DNA from: Nitrospira sp.
Lineage (GTDB): Bacteria > Nitrospirota > Nitrospiria > Nitrospirales > Nitrospiraceae
DNA: 64,000 nt
Direction of reading: 5' to 3'
NCBI GenBank assembly: GCA_018242665.1
Contig: JAFEBL010000005.1
Coordinates: 45,850-109,849, forward strand
The notes under the pieces were generated by a model, which saw only the letters and a program-made list of their open reading frames with translations, was not told the DNA's origin and did not search any database. The translations under genes and the position numbers were made by a program. Positions 1 through 9,108 of this stretch are shown piece by piece. Each line of letters opens with the position of its first letter. Positions within the stretch are counted from its first letter, which is position 1.

Positions 1-45
1 CAGTGGATCGACTCCCCATGCTCGGAGGGATTAATTTAGTACAAG

Positions 46-486
46 ATGCCTCCCGCTCTCAAGACCGGCCAACGACCCATCACATTTTCTGATCGCAACG
101 ATTTCGACGCGGCACAACTGCTTCAATTGTACCGGCAGGCTCCCTGGGCAAAGGATCGTGCCCTTGAGCAGGTGCAGGCCATGCTCGCACAGACTGACCT
201 CGTGATTTCAGCCTGGGACGGTTCGCGGCTTGTGGGCTTCGGTCGCGTCCTGACCGACTACGTGTTCCGGGCCTCCATTTGGGATGTCATCGTCGATCGC
301 CACTATCAAGGCCAGAAGATCGGCACGGAGATTGTGCGGCGCATCCTCGACCATCCGACGCTGCAACCGGTGGAGTTGTTCTGGCTGTGCACGCGTCGGC
401 CGGGATTCTATGAGCGGCTCGGTTTCAGCGCCAAAGAGCAGACCGGCATGGTCTGGTCCAGAAAGCACTCAGGCCCGCAGACCTAG
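46..486 (+). CDS. GNAT-family N-acetyltransferase
   Basis: The 146-residue protein has the single-domain GNAT fold and would transfer an acetyl group from acetyl-CoA to an amine; its substrate cannot be told. The acetyl-CoA pyrophosphate-binding loop is visible as QGQKIG near residues 88-93, followed by a helix. The C-terminal part (FYERLGF) matches the usual last strand and helix of the fold. It is a stand-alone gene, convergent with the metal-transport permease gene. Family assignment is firm; the role is unknown. Confidence 0.85.
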   Translation: MPPALKTGQRPITFSDRNDFDAAQLLQLYRQAPWAKDRALEQVQAMLAQTDLVISAWDGSRLVGFGRVLTDYVFRASIWDVIVDRHYQGQKIGTEIVRRILDHPTLQPVELFWLCTRRPGFYERLGFSAKEQTGMVWSRKHSGPQT

Positions 487-571
487 CTGGTCCCTGTCCT
501 GTCATCGTCACCGTTTCCCTGCGATTTGCGACACGAGGTCTTGTTGGCCGGAACGTGGTGATCCAGGCGCG

Positions 572-1393
572 CTATTCAGGGTGCACGCGATGCAGTCGTT
601 TCGGGGAGCAGCAGACTGCGAGGAAAAAGAGCGTAGTGGCGAGCAGGACGATGGACGGTCCCGAAGGTAAGTCAAACAGATACGACAGCAGGACGCCCGT
701 GACCGCGCAGAACACGCCGATCAACATGGAGTAGAGCGTCATCTGTGTGAGGCTGTGGGTCAGTTGATAGGCTGTCGAAGCCGGAATCAGGATCATGGCA
801 AACACCAGGATGGCGCCCACGGTCTTCAGCGCCACCACCACGGTCAACGCGACCAGAGTCAGCAGAAGATAAAAGATCTGCCGGGCCGGCACACCGGACG
901 CTGCAGCCATTTCCTGATCGAAGGCAATGAAGTAGAGCTCCTTCGAGAACAGGAGGATCGTTCCCAATACCCCGACACTCAACCCACCGATCGTCAACAG
1001 TTCCTCCATCGTGACCGACAGCACACTGCCGAACAAATAGCCGTAGACTTCCGGGTTATACGTCTTCATCAGGCCGAGAAACAGAATGGCCAGGGCCATA
1101 GTCGCGGTGTAGAGAATGCCGATCGACACATCCAGTTTCATGCGGCCTTTTTCCTCCACCCAGCCGGTGATCCAGACCGTCGCGAGGCCGAAGACGATGG
1201 CGAGGCTCAGGGGCGGAAGTCCGAGTAGATAGGCGAGCGTCACGCCGGCAAAGGCGGCATGGGCCGTTCCGGCGCCGGCAAAGGCGAGCCCGCGCAACAC
1301 CACGAACACGCCGATGACGGAACAGACCGATCCGACCAAGGCAGCGGCCAGCAGGGAGCGTTGCATGAAATCGTAGGCGAGCAGTTCGAGCAT
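572..1393 (-). CDS. znuB: Metal ABC transporter permease (ZnuB/MntB type)
   Basis: This 273-residue integral membrane protein of the ABC-3 family has about eight hydrophobic segments from the N-terminus (LLAAALVGSVCSVIGVF) onward, which is usual for zinc or manganese permeases. It should form the membrane channel for the ATPase and binding protein encoded just upstream on the same strand. The three genes run binding protein, ATPase, permease in the direction of transcription. Zinc is favoured by the histidine-rich partners, but manganese cannot be excluded. Confidence 0.88.
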   Translation of the reverse strand: MLELLAYDFMQRSLLAAALVGSVCSVIGVFVVLRGLAFAGAGTAHAAFAGVTLAYLLGLPPLSLAIVFGLATVWITGWVEEKGRMKLDVSIGILYTATMALAILFLGLMKTYNPEVYGYLFGSVLSVTMEELLTIGGLSVGVLGTILLFSKELYFIAFDQEMAAASGVPARQIFYLLLTLVALTVVVALKTVGAILVFAMILIPASTAYQLTHSLTQMTLYSMLIGVFCAVTGVLLSYLFDLPSGPSIVLLATTLFFLAVCCSPKRLHRVHPE

Positions 1394-1496
1394 CGTGTCA
1401 GTCGATCATGAGAAATGTGTCGGATCAGCAGGCCGAGTGGAGCGCGCGATCCGCACCCCGATGGCCCCAGCGCCGGACTCGCCGTTCAGCGTAGCC

Positions 1497-2279
1497 TCAA
1501 TGGTGATGATGGTAATCCTCCACGATCACAAAGTCCTTGTCGGTGATCACCAATTCTTTCCCGTACACCTGGCTCAAAATATCCGGCTGCAATACCTCAT
1601 GCGGCGGGCCGGCCGCAAACAGTTTCGTTTTGAGCAGCACCAACCGATCGACGCGTGAGCGAATCATGTTGATGTCGTGGGTAATCATGAGAATTGTGAG
1701 TTTCAATTGTTGATGCAGCTGCTGGATGAGTTCCACCACGCTATGTTGCGCCGTCAGATCGAGGCCGGTCGTGGGCTCATCCAGCAGGAGAATGCGGGGT
1801 TGTTGCGCCAGTGCTCGCGCAATGAAGACACGTTGCTGTTGCCCACCCGACAGCGCTCCCAGGGCCGAGTCCCGGTGGTGGTCCATGCCGACTTGCGTGA
1901 GGGCCTGCCGGGCGATGTCACGATCCTTTCCTGATGGGCGACGAAACAGGCCGAGCGCGCCGTATCGTCCCATCATGACGGCTTCCAATACGGTGACAGG
2001 AAAATTGCGGTCGAGCATGCCTTTTTGCGGGAGATATCCGATGAGGGCGCGATGGTGGCAACGAAGTTCCTCGCAGGCACAGTCGAGGACGCGGAGCGTG
2101 CCGCGTAACGGGGCCATCAAGCCGAGCACGGCGCGGCACAGGGTGGTTTTCCCCGAGCCGTTCGGGCCGATCACGCCGACGAATTCCGATTCCGGAATGG
2201 TCAGCGAAATATCCTCCAGCGCGATGGTGCCGGGAAATCCGAAGGTGGCATGGTCGAAACGGATAATGGGATGGGTCAT
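1497..2279 (-). CDS. znuC: Metal ABC transporter ATP-binding protein (ZnuC type)
   Basis: A 260-residue ABC ATPase that powers uptake by the adjacent permease. Walker A GPNGSGKTT is at about residues 38-46, the signature LSGGQQQ at about 143-149, and Walker B LLLDEP at about 164-169. The protein ends in DYHHHH; such a His tail occurs in zinc-importer ATPases and hints at metal sensing or binding. It lies between the binding-protein gene and the permease gene, with about 100 bp before the permease. Confidence 0.9.
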   Translation of the reverse strand: MTHPIIRFDHATFGFPGTIALEDISLTIPESEFVGVIGPNGSGKTTLCRAVLGLMAPLRGTLRVLDCACEELRCHHRALIGYLPQKGMLDRNFPVTVLEAVMMGRYGALGLFRRPSGKDRDIARQALTQVGMDHHRDSALGALSGGQQQRVFIARALAQQPRILLLDEPTTGLDLTAQHSVVELIQQLHQQLKLTILMITHDINMIRSRVDRLVLLKTKLFAAGPPHEVLQPDILSQVYGKELVITDKDFVIVEDYHHHH

Positions 2280-2336
2280 GCGCGGCGTGGTCGATGAAGC
2301 TGCTGGGTTGTCGGTCGATGTCCGGTGGAGCGGCGG

Positions 2337-3263
2337 TTATGTCTGTTCCAGGGCCCGGGCCAATTGGAACACATTATAGCGGAGCATGTCGAGGTAGGTC
2401 TCGGTGCCCGGCACGCCTCCGGGAAGCGTCGTCAGCACGGCGATACGTGCGCCGGTTTCTCGTGCCAGCAGTTGCGGAACCTTCTGGTTGAGTTGCACCT
2501 CGGAAATGATGACTCGAATGTGGTCGCGTTTGATGGCCTCGATGAGCGAATGGAGATGTCGAGCAGAAGGTTCCCCCCCGGGTTGGGTGAGGATGGTGCC
2601 TGCAATGCGCAGGTCGTACCGCTGGGCGAAATAGGGCCAGGCCGGGTGATGCACGATGACCGAGCGATTCGGGAGTTGTTTCAAGCGGCTCAATGTTTCA
2701 TCTTGGACGCGCGCGAGCGCCTGGAGATAAGTTGTGGTATTGGTCCGGTAGTCTGTCGCATGGGCCGGATCTGCTGCGACCATGGCGTTGGCAATATGCT
2801 GCACCATCGTGGCGGCTGAAGCCGGATCAAGCCACACGTGGGGATTGCCGGCCTGATGTGCGTGGTCATGTGCATCTTCGGTGGATTCGGGTTGATCGTG
2901 AATCAGCTGAATGTCTTTGGACGTGGTGATGACTTGCAGGGACGCATTGCCGGCATTTTTGACCAGTGACGTGACCCAGATTTCAAGCCCCGCCCCGACC
3001 TCGAACAACAGGGCCGCCTTCCGGACCGCTACCAAGTCGCTGGGTTTGGGCTGATAGGTATGTTCGCTCTCGTAGCCTGTCATGAGGGAGACGACGCGCA
3101 CATGTGCGCCACCGACCTGTTGCACCCAGTCTTTCAAGACAGGAAGCGTGACGACGATGTTGAGCGGGTCGGCTGCAGCGACGGTGCGAACCGGCGTGGA
3201 GGCGTTCCAGTCGAACGGTGCGGTGAGGGTGATGAACAGCAGACAGAGGATCAGGCGAGACAT
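2337..3263 (-). CDS. znuA: Periplasmic zinc/manganese-binding protein (ZnuA type)
   Basis: The solute-binding protein of the metal importer. The start chosen at 3263 gives a signal peptide beginning MSRLILCLLFITLTA; a longer start at 3299 is possible. The mature part has the cluster A-I metal-binding lobe pattern, with conserved residues around HTYQPKPSD and NPHVWLDP, and a His-rich loop (DAHDHAHQ) typical of zinc-binding members. It would pass metal to the ZnuB-ZnuC complex. I saw no clear Zur operator in the short divergent region shared with anmK. Confidence 0.88.
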   Translation of the reverse strand: MSRLILCLLFITLTAPFDWNASTPVRTVAAADPLNIVVTLPVLKDWVQQVGGAHVRVVSLMTGYESEHTYQPKPSDLVAVRKAALLFEVGAGLEIWVTSLVKNAGNASLQVITTSKDIQLIHDQPESTEDAHDHAHQAGNPHVWLDPASAATMVQHIANAMVAADPAHATDYRTNTTTYLQALARVQDETLSRLKQLPNRSVIVHHPAWPYFAQRYDLRIAGTILTQPGGEPSARHLHSLIEAIKRDHIRVIISEVQLNQKVPQLLARETGARIAVLTTLPGGVPGTETYLDMLRYNVFQLARALEQT

Positions 3264-3407
3264 CCGGCGGACGGTAACATCCGATTTCCGCAAAGTCAAC
3301 GCGACGCCCCACGCTGGCTCGCCGCTTGACCCGCTGCCAGCTTTCGATTAGCGTAGCGCACCGAAACCGAAGAGAATGCCAGGGCTGGTGAGGGTGAGGA
3401 ACGCAAG

Positions 3408-4592
3408 ATGAAGGTGGTTGGGCTCATGTCCGGAACATCGGCCGATGGGGTCGATGCCGCGTTGGTGAATATCGTTCGGCGGGGCGGCACCTCGCAGATC
3501 ACCCCCTTGGCCTTCGCGTCAGTGCCCTATTCGCGTACTCTGCAGCAACGACTGGTGGATCTCTCGCTTCATGGACAGGTGGCGGAGATCTGCCACATGA
3601 ATGCCTATCTGGGGGAGTTGTTTGCGAAGGCGGTGCTTCGTGTGATCCGCAAGGCCAAGTATCGGCCGTCTGATATCGATGTGATTGGATCGCATGGGCA
3701 AACGATTCACCATTTGCCCAAGGGAAGACGGGAGCCGGGCGTGGGGATGGTCCGGTCGACGCTGCAGATTGCAGAGCCGGCCGTCATCGCCGAACGCACG
3801 GGCATTACGACGGTGGCGAATTTCAGGCCGCGTGACATGGCGGCAGGCGGAGAGGGAGCGCCGCTCGTTCCCTACGCTCATGCGATGGCGTTTGGACATG
3901 CTCGCCGCAGTCGCCTGGTCGTCAATATCGGCGGAATCAGCAACGTGACCTATCTCCCTGCGGGAGGGGGCATACAAGAGTTGCGCGCGTGTGACACCGG
4001 TCCCGGCAACATGGTGTTGGACGAGATTGTGCGGGTAGCGACAGGGGGAACACGTTCGTACGATGCCGGGGGCCGTATGGCGCGGCAGGGATTGGTCAAT
4101 CAGGCGTTGCTCCGAGAACTCATGGCCCATCCATTCCTCATTCGGCGTCCGCCAAAGTCGACCGGGAGAGAGGAATTCGGTGCCCCGTTTGTTCAGGCGC
4201 TCCTGGCCAGGCAGCGAAAAGCGCGGTGGTCCGTCGAGGAGCTGTTGGCGACCTGTGCGGCCTGGACCGCGGAGGCGATCGGCTCCTGCAGGCGATGGAT
4301 TACGGGTGAGATTGATGAGGTGATCGTCGGTGGCGGCGGCGTGCACAACCGCGCCATCATGGATGCGCTGTGCGGGGTGTTCGCGCCGTCGAGGGTGTTG
4401 ACGTTCGACGAGTGCGGATGGAGCAGCCGCGCGTTTGAAGCCACCGCATTTGCCCTCCTGGCTCACGACATGCTCTACGGGCAGTGCACGAATGTCCCGG
4501 GCGTGACGGGCGCACGCCATCCCGTGGTGTTGGGTACGGTGGTGCCAGGAGGAACGCGTCTGCCGGTTTTGCATGCACGGCGTCTCCGCTGA
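3408..4592 (+). CDS. anmK: Anhydro-N-acetylmuramic acid kinase
   Basis: A 394-residue cytoplasmic enzyme that converts 1,6-anhydro-MurNAc to MurNAc-6-phosphate in cell-wall recycling. The N-terminus has the family phosphate-binding signature GLMSGTSADGVD, and conserved ASKHA-fold motifs follow (IGSHGQTIHH, VVNIGGISNVTYL, CDTGPGN, VGGGGVHN). The length is usual for AnmK. It is divergent from znuA and followed within 16 bp by a DUF2726 gene, so the two may be co-transcribed. Confidence 0.95.
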   Translation: MKVVGLMSGTSADGVDAALVNIVRRGGTSQITPLAFASVPYSRTLQQRLVDLSLHGQVAEICHMNAYLGELFAKAVLRVIRKAKYRPSDIDVIGSHGQTIHHLPKGRREPGVGMVRSTLQIAEPAVIAERTGITTVANFRPRDMAAGGEGAPLVPYAHAMAFGHARRSRLVVNIGGISNVTYLPAGGGIQELRACDTGPGNMVLDEIVRVATGGTRSYDAGGRMARQGLVNQALLRELMAHPFLIRRPPKSTGREEFGAPFVQALLARQRKARWSVEELLATCAAWTAEAIGSCRRWITGEIDEVIVGGGGVHNRAIMDALCGVFAPSRVLTFDECGWSSRAFEATAFALLAHDMLYGQCTNVPGVTGARHPVVLGTVVPGGTRLPVLHARRLR

Positions 4593-4607
4593 TCGACTCG
4601 GATCCGT

Positions 4608-5126
4608 ATGGAATTGCTGTATCCCATTTTAGGTATTGGCGCAGTGGTCTTCCTCGGAAGTCTGGCCTGGGAGACATTCGGTCGGCGTCGCACATCCGAG
4701 GTCCCGGTGAGCAGCCCTCCATCGGGCATGACGTTCGCCGTCAAACCGCTGCTGACCGATCAGGAGGTGCAACTCTACAACCTGCTGCGGTTGGCGGTGG
4801 AGGATCGGTATCTGCTGTTCACGCAAATCCCGCTCTGGAGCATCGTGGATCTCCGGGCACCCTCCGGGACAGCACCGGCCAAGACGCTTCGTGAATTGGC
4901 GTTCACACGCGCGACGTTTGTGTTGGTGCATCCAGGCAGCCGGTTGGTTGAAAAAGTGGTGCAAGTGGATCCGCCGGTACCACACGATGCGCCGGATGCG
5001 GCACACGATGCGATGTTTGACGGAGCGCTTCGGGCAGCCGGGGTTCAACTCGTGCGATTGAGCCCGCTGCACACCTATACCGTGCCGGGCCTCGTGACGG
5101 TGTTGGATCTTGCAGATCCCGACTGA
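4608..5126 (+). CDS. DUF2726 domain protein with N-terminal membrane anchor
   Basis: A 172-residue protein with one N-terminal hydrophobic segment (LYPILGIGAVVFLGSLAW), then a cytosolic domain starting KPLLTDQEVQLYNLL that resembles DUF2726. This nuclease-like fold is often found near DNA-processing domains. The function is unknown. It starts 16 bp after anmK. Confidence 0.7.
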   Translation: MELLYPILGIGAVVFLGSLAWETFGRRRTSEVPVSSPPSGMTFAVKPLLTDQEVQLYNLLRLAVEDRYLLFTQIPLWSIVDLRAPSGTAPAKTLRELAFTRATFVLVHPGSRLVEKVVQVDPPVPHDAPDAAHDAMFDGALRAAGVQLVRLSPLHTYTVPGLVTVLDLADPD

Positions 5127-5183
5127 GGCCTCGCGACCGCCTCAGCAGCCGGACCGGCAGCATCGACTGGCTGTCTGCTGCCG

Positions 5184-5711
5184 CTATTGATTCGGCTCAG
5201 CCGCGAGGGGTTCACCTTTCGCCGCCTCGGCTTCCAAGGCCTTCCGGGCGACATCGGCTTCCGGGCTGTCGGGATACTGGCCGGTCACCCGCTCATACAT
5301 CATCTGTGCTTTGTCGCGGTCGCCCTGCTTCGTATAGATTTGCCCGATCTTGAGGGTCGAGGCCGCGAGTTTCTGGCTCATCGGGTAGTCGGAGATGAGT
5401 TTGAAGAATGAGGTCAGCGCGTCATTGTGTCGTCCCATGCGGTACTGGCATTCGCCCATCCAATACTGCGCATTCGCCGAGAGCGACGATTGCCCGTGGA
5501 GTTCGAGGAAGAAGCGGAAGCCGGCGAGCGCTGCAGGATAGTCTTTATGACGGAACTCCTCCATCACGCGATCGTAGAGGCGATGTGCGGCATCGGGAGG
5601 CTGGGGCGTCGCCGCGAACAGATCGGACGTGGTGGCGAATGTGCCGGATAGGAGGAGCAGTGCGCAGGCGAGGCCTCGTGCTGAATCGGCAATGAATCGA
5701 GCCATGGTCAT
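5184..5711 (-). CDS. Periplasmic TPR protein, YbgF/CpoB-like
   Basis: The start chosen at 5711 gives a 175-residue product beginning MTMARF with a signal peptide ending near SDLFAA. The mature part holds about three tetratricopeptide repeats (AHRLYDRVMEEFRHKDYPAAL, AQYWMGECQYRMGRHNDAL, LKIGQIYTKQGDRDKAQMMY), the pattern of the CpoB/YbgF C-terminal domain. It probably acts as a periplasmic scaffold for envelope constriction or outer-membrane assembly. No tol-pal genes are nearby, so the CpoB role is inferred from the domain only. Confidence 0.78.
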   Translation of the reverse strand: MTMARFIADSARGLACALLLLSGTFATTSDLFAATPQPPDAAHRLYDRVMEEFRHKDYPAALAGFRFFLELHGQSSLSANAQYWMGECQYRMGRHNDALTSFFKLISDYPMSQKLAASTLKIGQIYTKQGDRDKAQMMYERVTGQYPDSPEADVARKALEAEAAKGEPLAAEPNQ

Positions 5712-6025
5712 GAGACTCCCTTTGTCTTCCGGGTGGAGAGGTCTGGTTCCGGTCGCTCGTTGCGAGTGGTTCCTATGAAAGAATTGCACCAGCACGAAGG
5801 GTGTCGGGAATCTGCTGTGAAATAGGCTGATTTCGATGGGACGGCGGCTGAATCGCTCCGATTGGAAGAGCGCGGCCTGTGCGGAAAGCAGACAGGAGTG
5901 TACGGAAACTGCCGCGGGCAACGTCGGCAGGGGCTCGACTTGACAGATGCCCGATGCTCAGTTGTTGCCGGTTAGCATGCTACTGGCGCGCCCTGTTGCA
6001 ATTGTGTGGTATGCAGGAAGCGCTG

Positions 6026-6871
6026 ATGCAGCCCCATATGGAAAGACCGTTTGAACCAGGCTCCTCAGGAGCACGGAATGAGCCGCTTCAGGAACCGCCT
6101 CCCAACCCGAAGGGAGGTAGGACGCTCATCGTGGATGCCCGCGATCCCCACGCCTACCTCCGGCCGAGCGCCGCGCTGAAGGATGCTGGGGAGCACGACC
6201 AGATCTTCATCCGTCCCGGCGTGTATGAAGATAAAGTGTTTGTGGCGGACCAGCCTGTGCGGCTCATTGGGGCTGGCCGCGATCATGTGCAGATCTACAG
6301 CCGCCGCGGGGGACCATTATATGTGCAGAGAGTGCCCAGCGGCCTCGTCACCGGGATCACGTTCCGGTACGTGGGAAGCGACCAGCATTCTGCAATGAAT
6401 CTGCTCGACTCGTCCTGTATCGTCACGCAGTGCCGCGCAACTGAGGGGGTGCTGTCAGGTGTGGTGATGTATGGCCCGGAAGCCAGGGCTATCTTTATCG
6501 ACAACGAGGTCTGCTACAACCGGGAATCCGGCATCTTTGTGTTTGCGGGGGCTCAGCCGCGCGTAGCGGACAACCAGTGTTTCGGCAACCATCATTTTGG
6601 ATTGGCCGTTCGAGATCCCGGAAGCCATCCAGAATGCGTGCGCAATCTGTGTCACGCGAACATGCTCAGTGGCATCTTGCTGTTCCATCACGCGGAGGCG
6701 CTGCTATTGGACAATACCTGCCGTGACAATCAGCACTGGGGACTCGTGATGACACCGGATACGCATCCGACGCCATCGCGTGAGGAGTTAGTGGAGGCGA
6801 ATGTGTTTCAGCCGAATCCCCGAGGATCGCTGGTTGTGACGGAGCAGCCGCTTGCCGATATCGGAAGGTGA
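6026..6871 (+). CDS. Right-handed beta-helix repeat protein
   Basis: A protein of about 281 residues with stacked PbH1-type coils: repeated short turns such as DNEVCYNRESGIFVF, DNQCFGNHHFGLAV, NLCHANMLSGILLF and DNTCRDNQHWGLVM. This is the parallel beta-helix of the NosD/pectate-lyase class. The start at 6026 is preferred because GGAAG lies 5 bases upstream; the frame is open from 5879. No convincing signal peptide is seen, so it is probably cytoplasmic. The function is unknown; the fold may bind or process a carbohydrate or act as a scaffold. Confidence 0.78.
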   Translation: MQPHMERPFEPGSSGARNEPLQEPPPNPKGGRTLIVDARDPHAYLRPSAALKDAGEHDQIFIRPGVYEDKVFVADQPVRLIGAGRDHVQIYSRRGGPLYVQRVPSGLVTGITFRYVGSDQHSAMNLLDSSCIVTQCRATEGVLSGVVMYGPEARAIFIDNEVCYNRESGIFVFAGAQPRVADNQCFGNHHFGLAVRDPGSHPECVRNLCHANMLSGILLFHHAEALLLDNTCRDNQHWGLVMTPDTHPTPSREELVEANVFQPNPRGSLVVTEQPLADIGR

Positions 6872-6926
6872 GCGCACGGGGGCTCTGGGCACGGCACGTC
6901 GAGGGGGGGCGAGCCGAACGTCTGTG

Positions 6927-7859
6927 CTACGGTAACGGTGCCGGGGTGCTCGATGGTGAACGTCCGGCGGGCGCATGGAAATGAAACCGCCCTCCGCCTT
7001 GGTGCTTGGCGGTATACATGGCTTTGTCCGCATGTCGGAGCAGTTCGTCGATTTCGTCGTCGTCCGACGGGTAGAGGGTGATCCCGATACTCACGCCAAT
7101 GGAGATACGATGCGGGCCGATCTGAAACGGCGAGCCGATCGACTCCACGATGCGCTTCGCCACAACCAGGACGTCCTCTCCGCCTGAAATCCCTTCCAGG
7201 ATGGCCGTGAACTCATCGCCGCCCATGCGGGCGACGGTATCGACTTCACGCACGGATTCCAGCAATCGCGTGGCGACGTCTTTCAGCAGCAGATCGCCGA
7301 CATCGTGCCCGAGCGTGTCATTGACGGCCTTGAAGCGATCGAGGTCGAGCAGCATGACGGCTAGAGGCTGGTCCTTCCGCTTGCTGCGCGCCATCGCGTG
7401 AACGAGGCGATCCCGAAACAGAGGGCGGTTGATCAGCCCGGTGAGCTGGTCGTGCTGCGCCAAATAGGTTAGCCGTTCCTGCGCCTTCTTGCGCTCGATC
7501 GCATACAGAATCGAGCGCGCCAGAAATTCGGTGCCGCCGTCCCCTTTGACCAGATAGTCCTGCGCGCCATGTTGGAGGGCTTGCAGCGCAAGCGGATGGT
7601 CATCGTGCCCGCTTAAGACGACGACCGGCACGTCGGGGCTGGTCGCCAAGACCTGGGTGACCGTGCTGAGTCCATGGGTGTCGGGGAGCGAGAGGTCGAG
7701 GAGTACCACGTCAAATCGGCCTCGGCTGAGTTTTGCGAGTCCATCTGACAGCATGGACGCGTGGGTGATGTCGAACTGATTCAACGACCACTCTGCCAGG
7801 AGGTCCTGGGTGAGTTGCGCATCCACCGCGTTGTCTTCGACCAGCAACAGTTTGATCAT
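6927..7859 (-). CDS. Response regulator with GGDEF diguanylate cyclase domain
   Basis: Begins MIKLLLVEDN; ATG 7859 is preferred over 7886 because it starts exactly at the receiver fold. Residues 1-120 form a CheY-like receiver with phospho-acceptor Asp55 (LLDLSLPD). Residues about 130-300 form a GGDEF domain with intact GGDEF at about 213-217 and a product-inhibition site REVD five residues before it. It should make cyclic di-GMP when phosphorylated and be feedback-inhibited. It is an orphan, with no kinase next to it; the cognate kinase is unknown. Confidence 0.92.
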   Translation of the reverse strand: MIKLLLVEDNAVDAQLTQDLLAEWSLNQFDITHASMLSDGLAKLSRGRFDVVLLDLSLPDTHGLSTVTQVLATSPDVPVVVLSGHDDHPLALQALQHGAQDYLVKGDGGTEFLARSILYAIERKKAQERLTYLAQHDQLTGLINRPLFRDRLVHAMARSKRKDQPLAVMLLDLDRFKAVNDTLGHDVGDLLLKDVATRLLESVREVDTVARMGGDEFTAILEGISGGEDVLVVAKRIVESIGSPFQIGPHRISIGVSIGITLYPSDDDEIDELLRHADKAMYTAKHQGGGRFHFHAPAGRSPSSTPAPLP

Positions 7860-8231
7860 GAGTCGGTGCCCCTGCCTTGGCAACATGCAGCGAGAGCGCT
7901 CACGTAGCGGAAGGGCGAGGGATGTGCCATCCGTACCGGTGGCACCTAAGCTGAGGCGATTCTAGCACGTCGATTTCAACCTTCAAACAACAGGCTGCTT
8001 CCGCGTTGTCCGTTCTGTTCGATGAGATCGCATCGACCAGCTGCCGTCGATGAGCGTCACGGAAGTGCCGTGGCGAGATAACGGACACGAACGGGCCCAC
8101 GGACAAAATACGGCCGGATTTTGCCAAAAATAGTTTGGCTTGTTCGACGGTGTGTTCAAGGGGTGTCCAGCGTGGTGTGGCTAAGCGCGTGAAGACATTG
8201 GATCTGGGCGCTTTTGAACAATTGGTGGCAG
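7860..8231. other. Intergenic region between divergent genes
   Basis: About 370 bases with no coding frame I can support, between the divergent GGDEF regulator and transglycosylase genes. Open frames that cross it show no recognisable domain or good ribosome site. The right end abuts a possible sigma-54 promoter. Confidence 0.6.
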
Positions 8232-8246
8232 TGGCACGCAATCTGC
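8232..8246 (+). promoter_or_regulatory. Possible sigma-54 promoter for the transglycosylase gene
   Basis: TGGCACG, four bases, then CTGC fits the -24/-12 consensus TGGCACG-N4-TTGC with correct spacing of the GG and GC pairs and one mismatch in the -12 box. It lies about 70 bp upstream of the ATG at 8316. This is a single-site match by eye, so moderate to low certainty. Confidence 0.4.
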
Positions 8247-8315
8247 GGGTGTACGCGCAGTTCGCAATGACCTGGCGTGCCTGCAAGATGCGCGACGGAA
8301 AACATGGGAGGACGT

Positions 8316-9065
8316 ATGGCCCACGAACGACGTGTCCCGAATAGGTTGCATCGCACGATGGGCGAGGTACGGATGCCCGTTGCCTGGACGATTCCCCTGG
8401 CGCTTGCCGGCGCACTGGCTGCTGGCGACTCGGTGTTCGCGGAGAGTGACATCTATGGATATGTGGGGGCAAATGGCGTATTTGAGATGACCAACGTCCC
8501 CACCGACCGGCGGTTTCGCCCGGCCGATTCCCACGCGCGTCGATTGGCGCATCGAGTGTCGGTGGAAGAAGTGGGAGAAGCGGTTGAGCGATATGCCTGG
8601 CAGTTCCACATACATCCGGCCCTGCTTCTGGCCGTGATCAAAGCGGAGTCGGACTTCAATCCGACCGTCATTTCGAGAGCGGGTGCGGTAGGGCTGATGC
8701 AATTGATTCCTGAGACGGCGATTCGGCACGGGGTGCACAACCTGTACGATACCGGGGACAACATTCGCGGCGGCGCGCGGCACCTGCGTTATTTGCTGGA
8801 CCGCTTCAACGGCAACGTACGGCTGGCGGTGGCGGCATACAATGCGGGTGAGCGGCGAGTCGAGCGATATCGTGCCATTCCGCCCTATCAGGAAACTCGA
8901 GACTATGTTCGGAAAGTGATGATGTACTACAAAAGTTTCCGGGGAGATTATCAAACTAGCCCTGCAAAGGCGGTGTTGCTCGCCATGTACCACAAGCCAG
9001 TACAGCTGGATCCCGCATCCGTTTCGGTCGATTTCCGAGTTGCGCGCCCGATTGTGAAAAAGTAG
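8316..9065 (+). CDS. Lytic transglycosylase (SLT domain)
   Basis: A 249-residue exported murein lyase. ATG 8316 follows GGGAGG at good spacing; the frame is open from 8277. A signal peptide (about VAWTIPLALAGALAAG) is followed by a short DUF4124-like stretch (IYGYVGANGVFEMTNVP). The SLT domain then carries the catalytic Glu in AVIKAESDFNP and the GLMQLIPETA and AAYNAGE motifs. It would cleave peptidoglycan to give 1,6-anhydroMurNAc, the substrate recycled by AnmK encoded 4 kb away. Confidence 0.92.
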   Translation: MAHERRVPNRLHRTMGEVRMPVAWTIPLALAGALAAGDSVFAESDIYGYVGANGVFEMTNVPTDRRFRPADSHARRLAHRVSVEEVGEAVERYAWQFHIHPALLLAVIKAESDFNPTVISRAGAVGLMQLIPETAIRHGVHNLYDTGDNIRGGARHLRYLLDRFNGNVRLAVAAYNAGERRVERYRAIPPYQETRDYVRKVMMYYKSFRGDYQTSPAKAVLLAMYHKPVQLDPASVSVDFRVARPIVKK

Positions 9066-9108
9066 GCAGAGAGGATGAGCCATCGGGCTCCTTGACCAGT
9101 ACGATGCC

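Noticed and set aside
3519..4574. Minus-strand open frame of 351 codons opposite anmK
   Set aside because: Shadow of anmK; no domain and no signal.
7900..8472. Minus-strand frame of 190 codons between the GGDEF and transglycosylase genes
   Set aside because: It overlaps the transglycosylase start in the opposite strand and shows no domain; probably chance.
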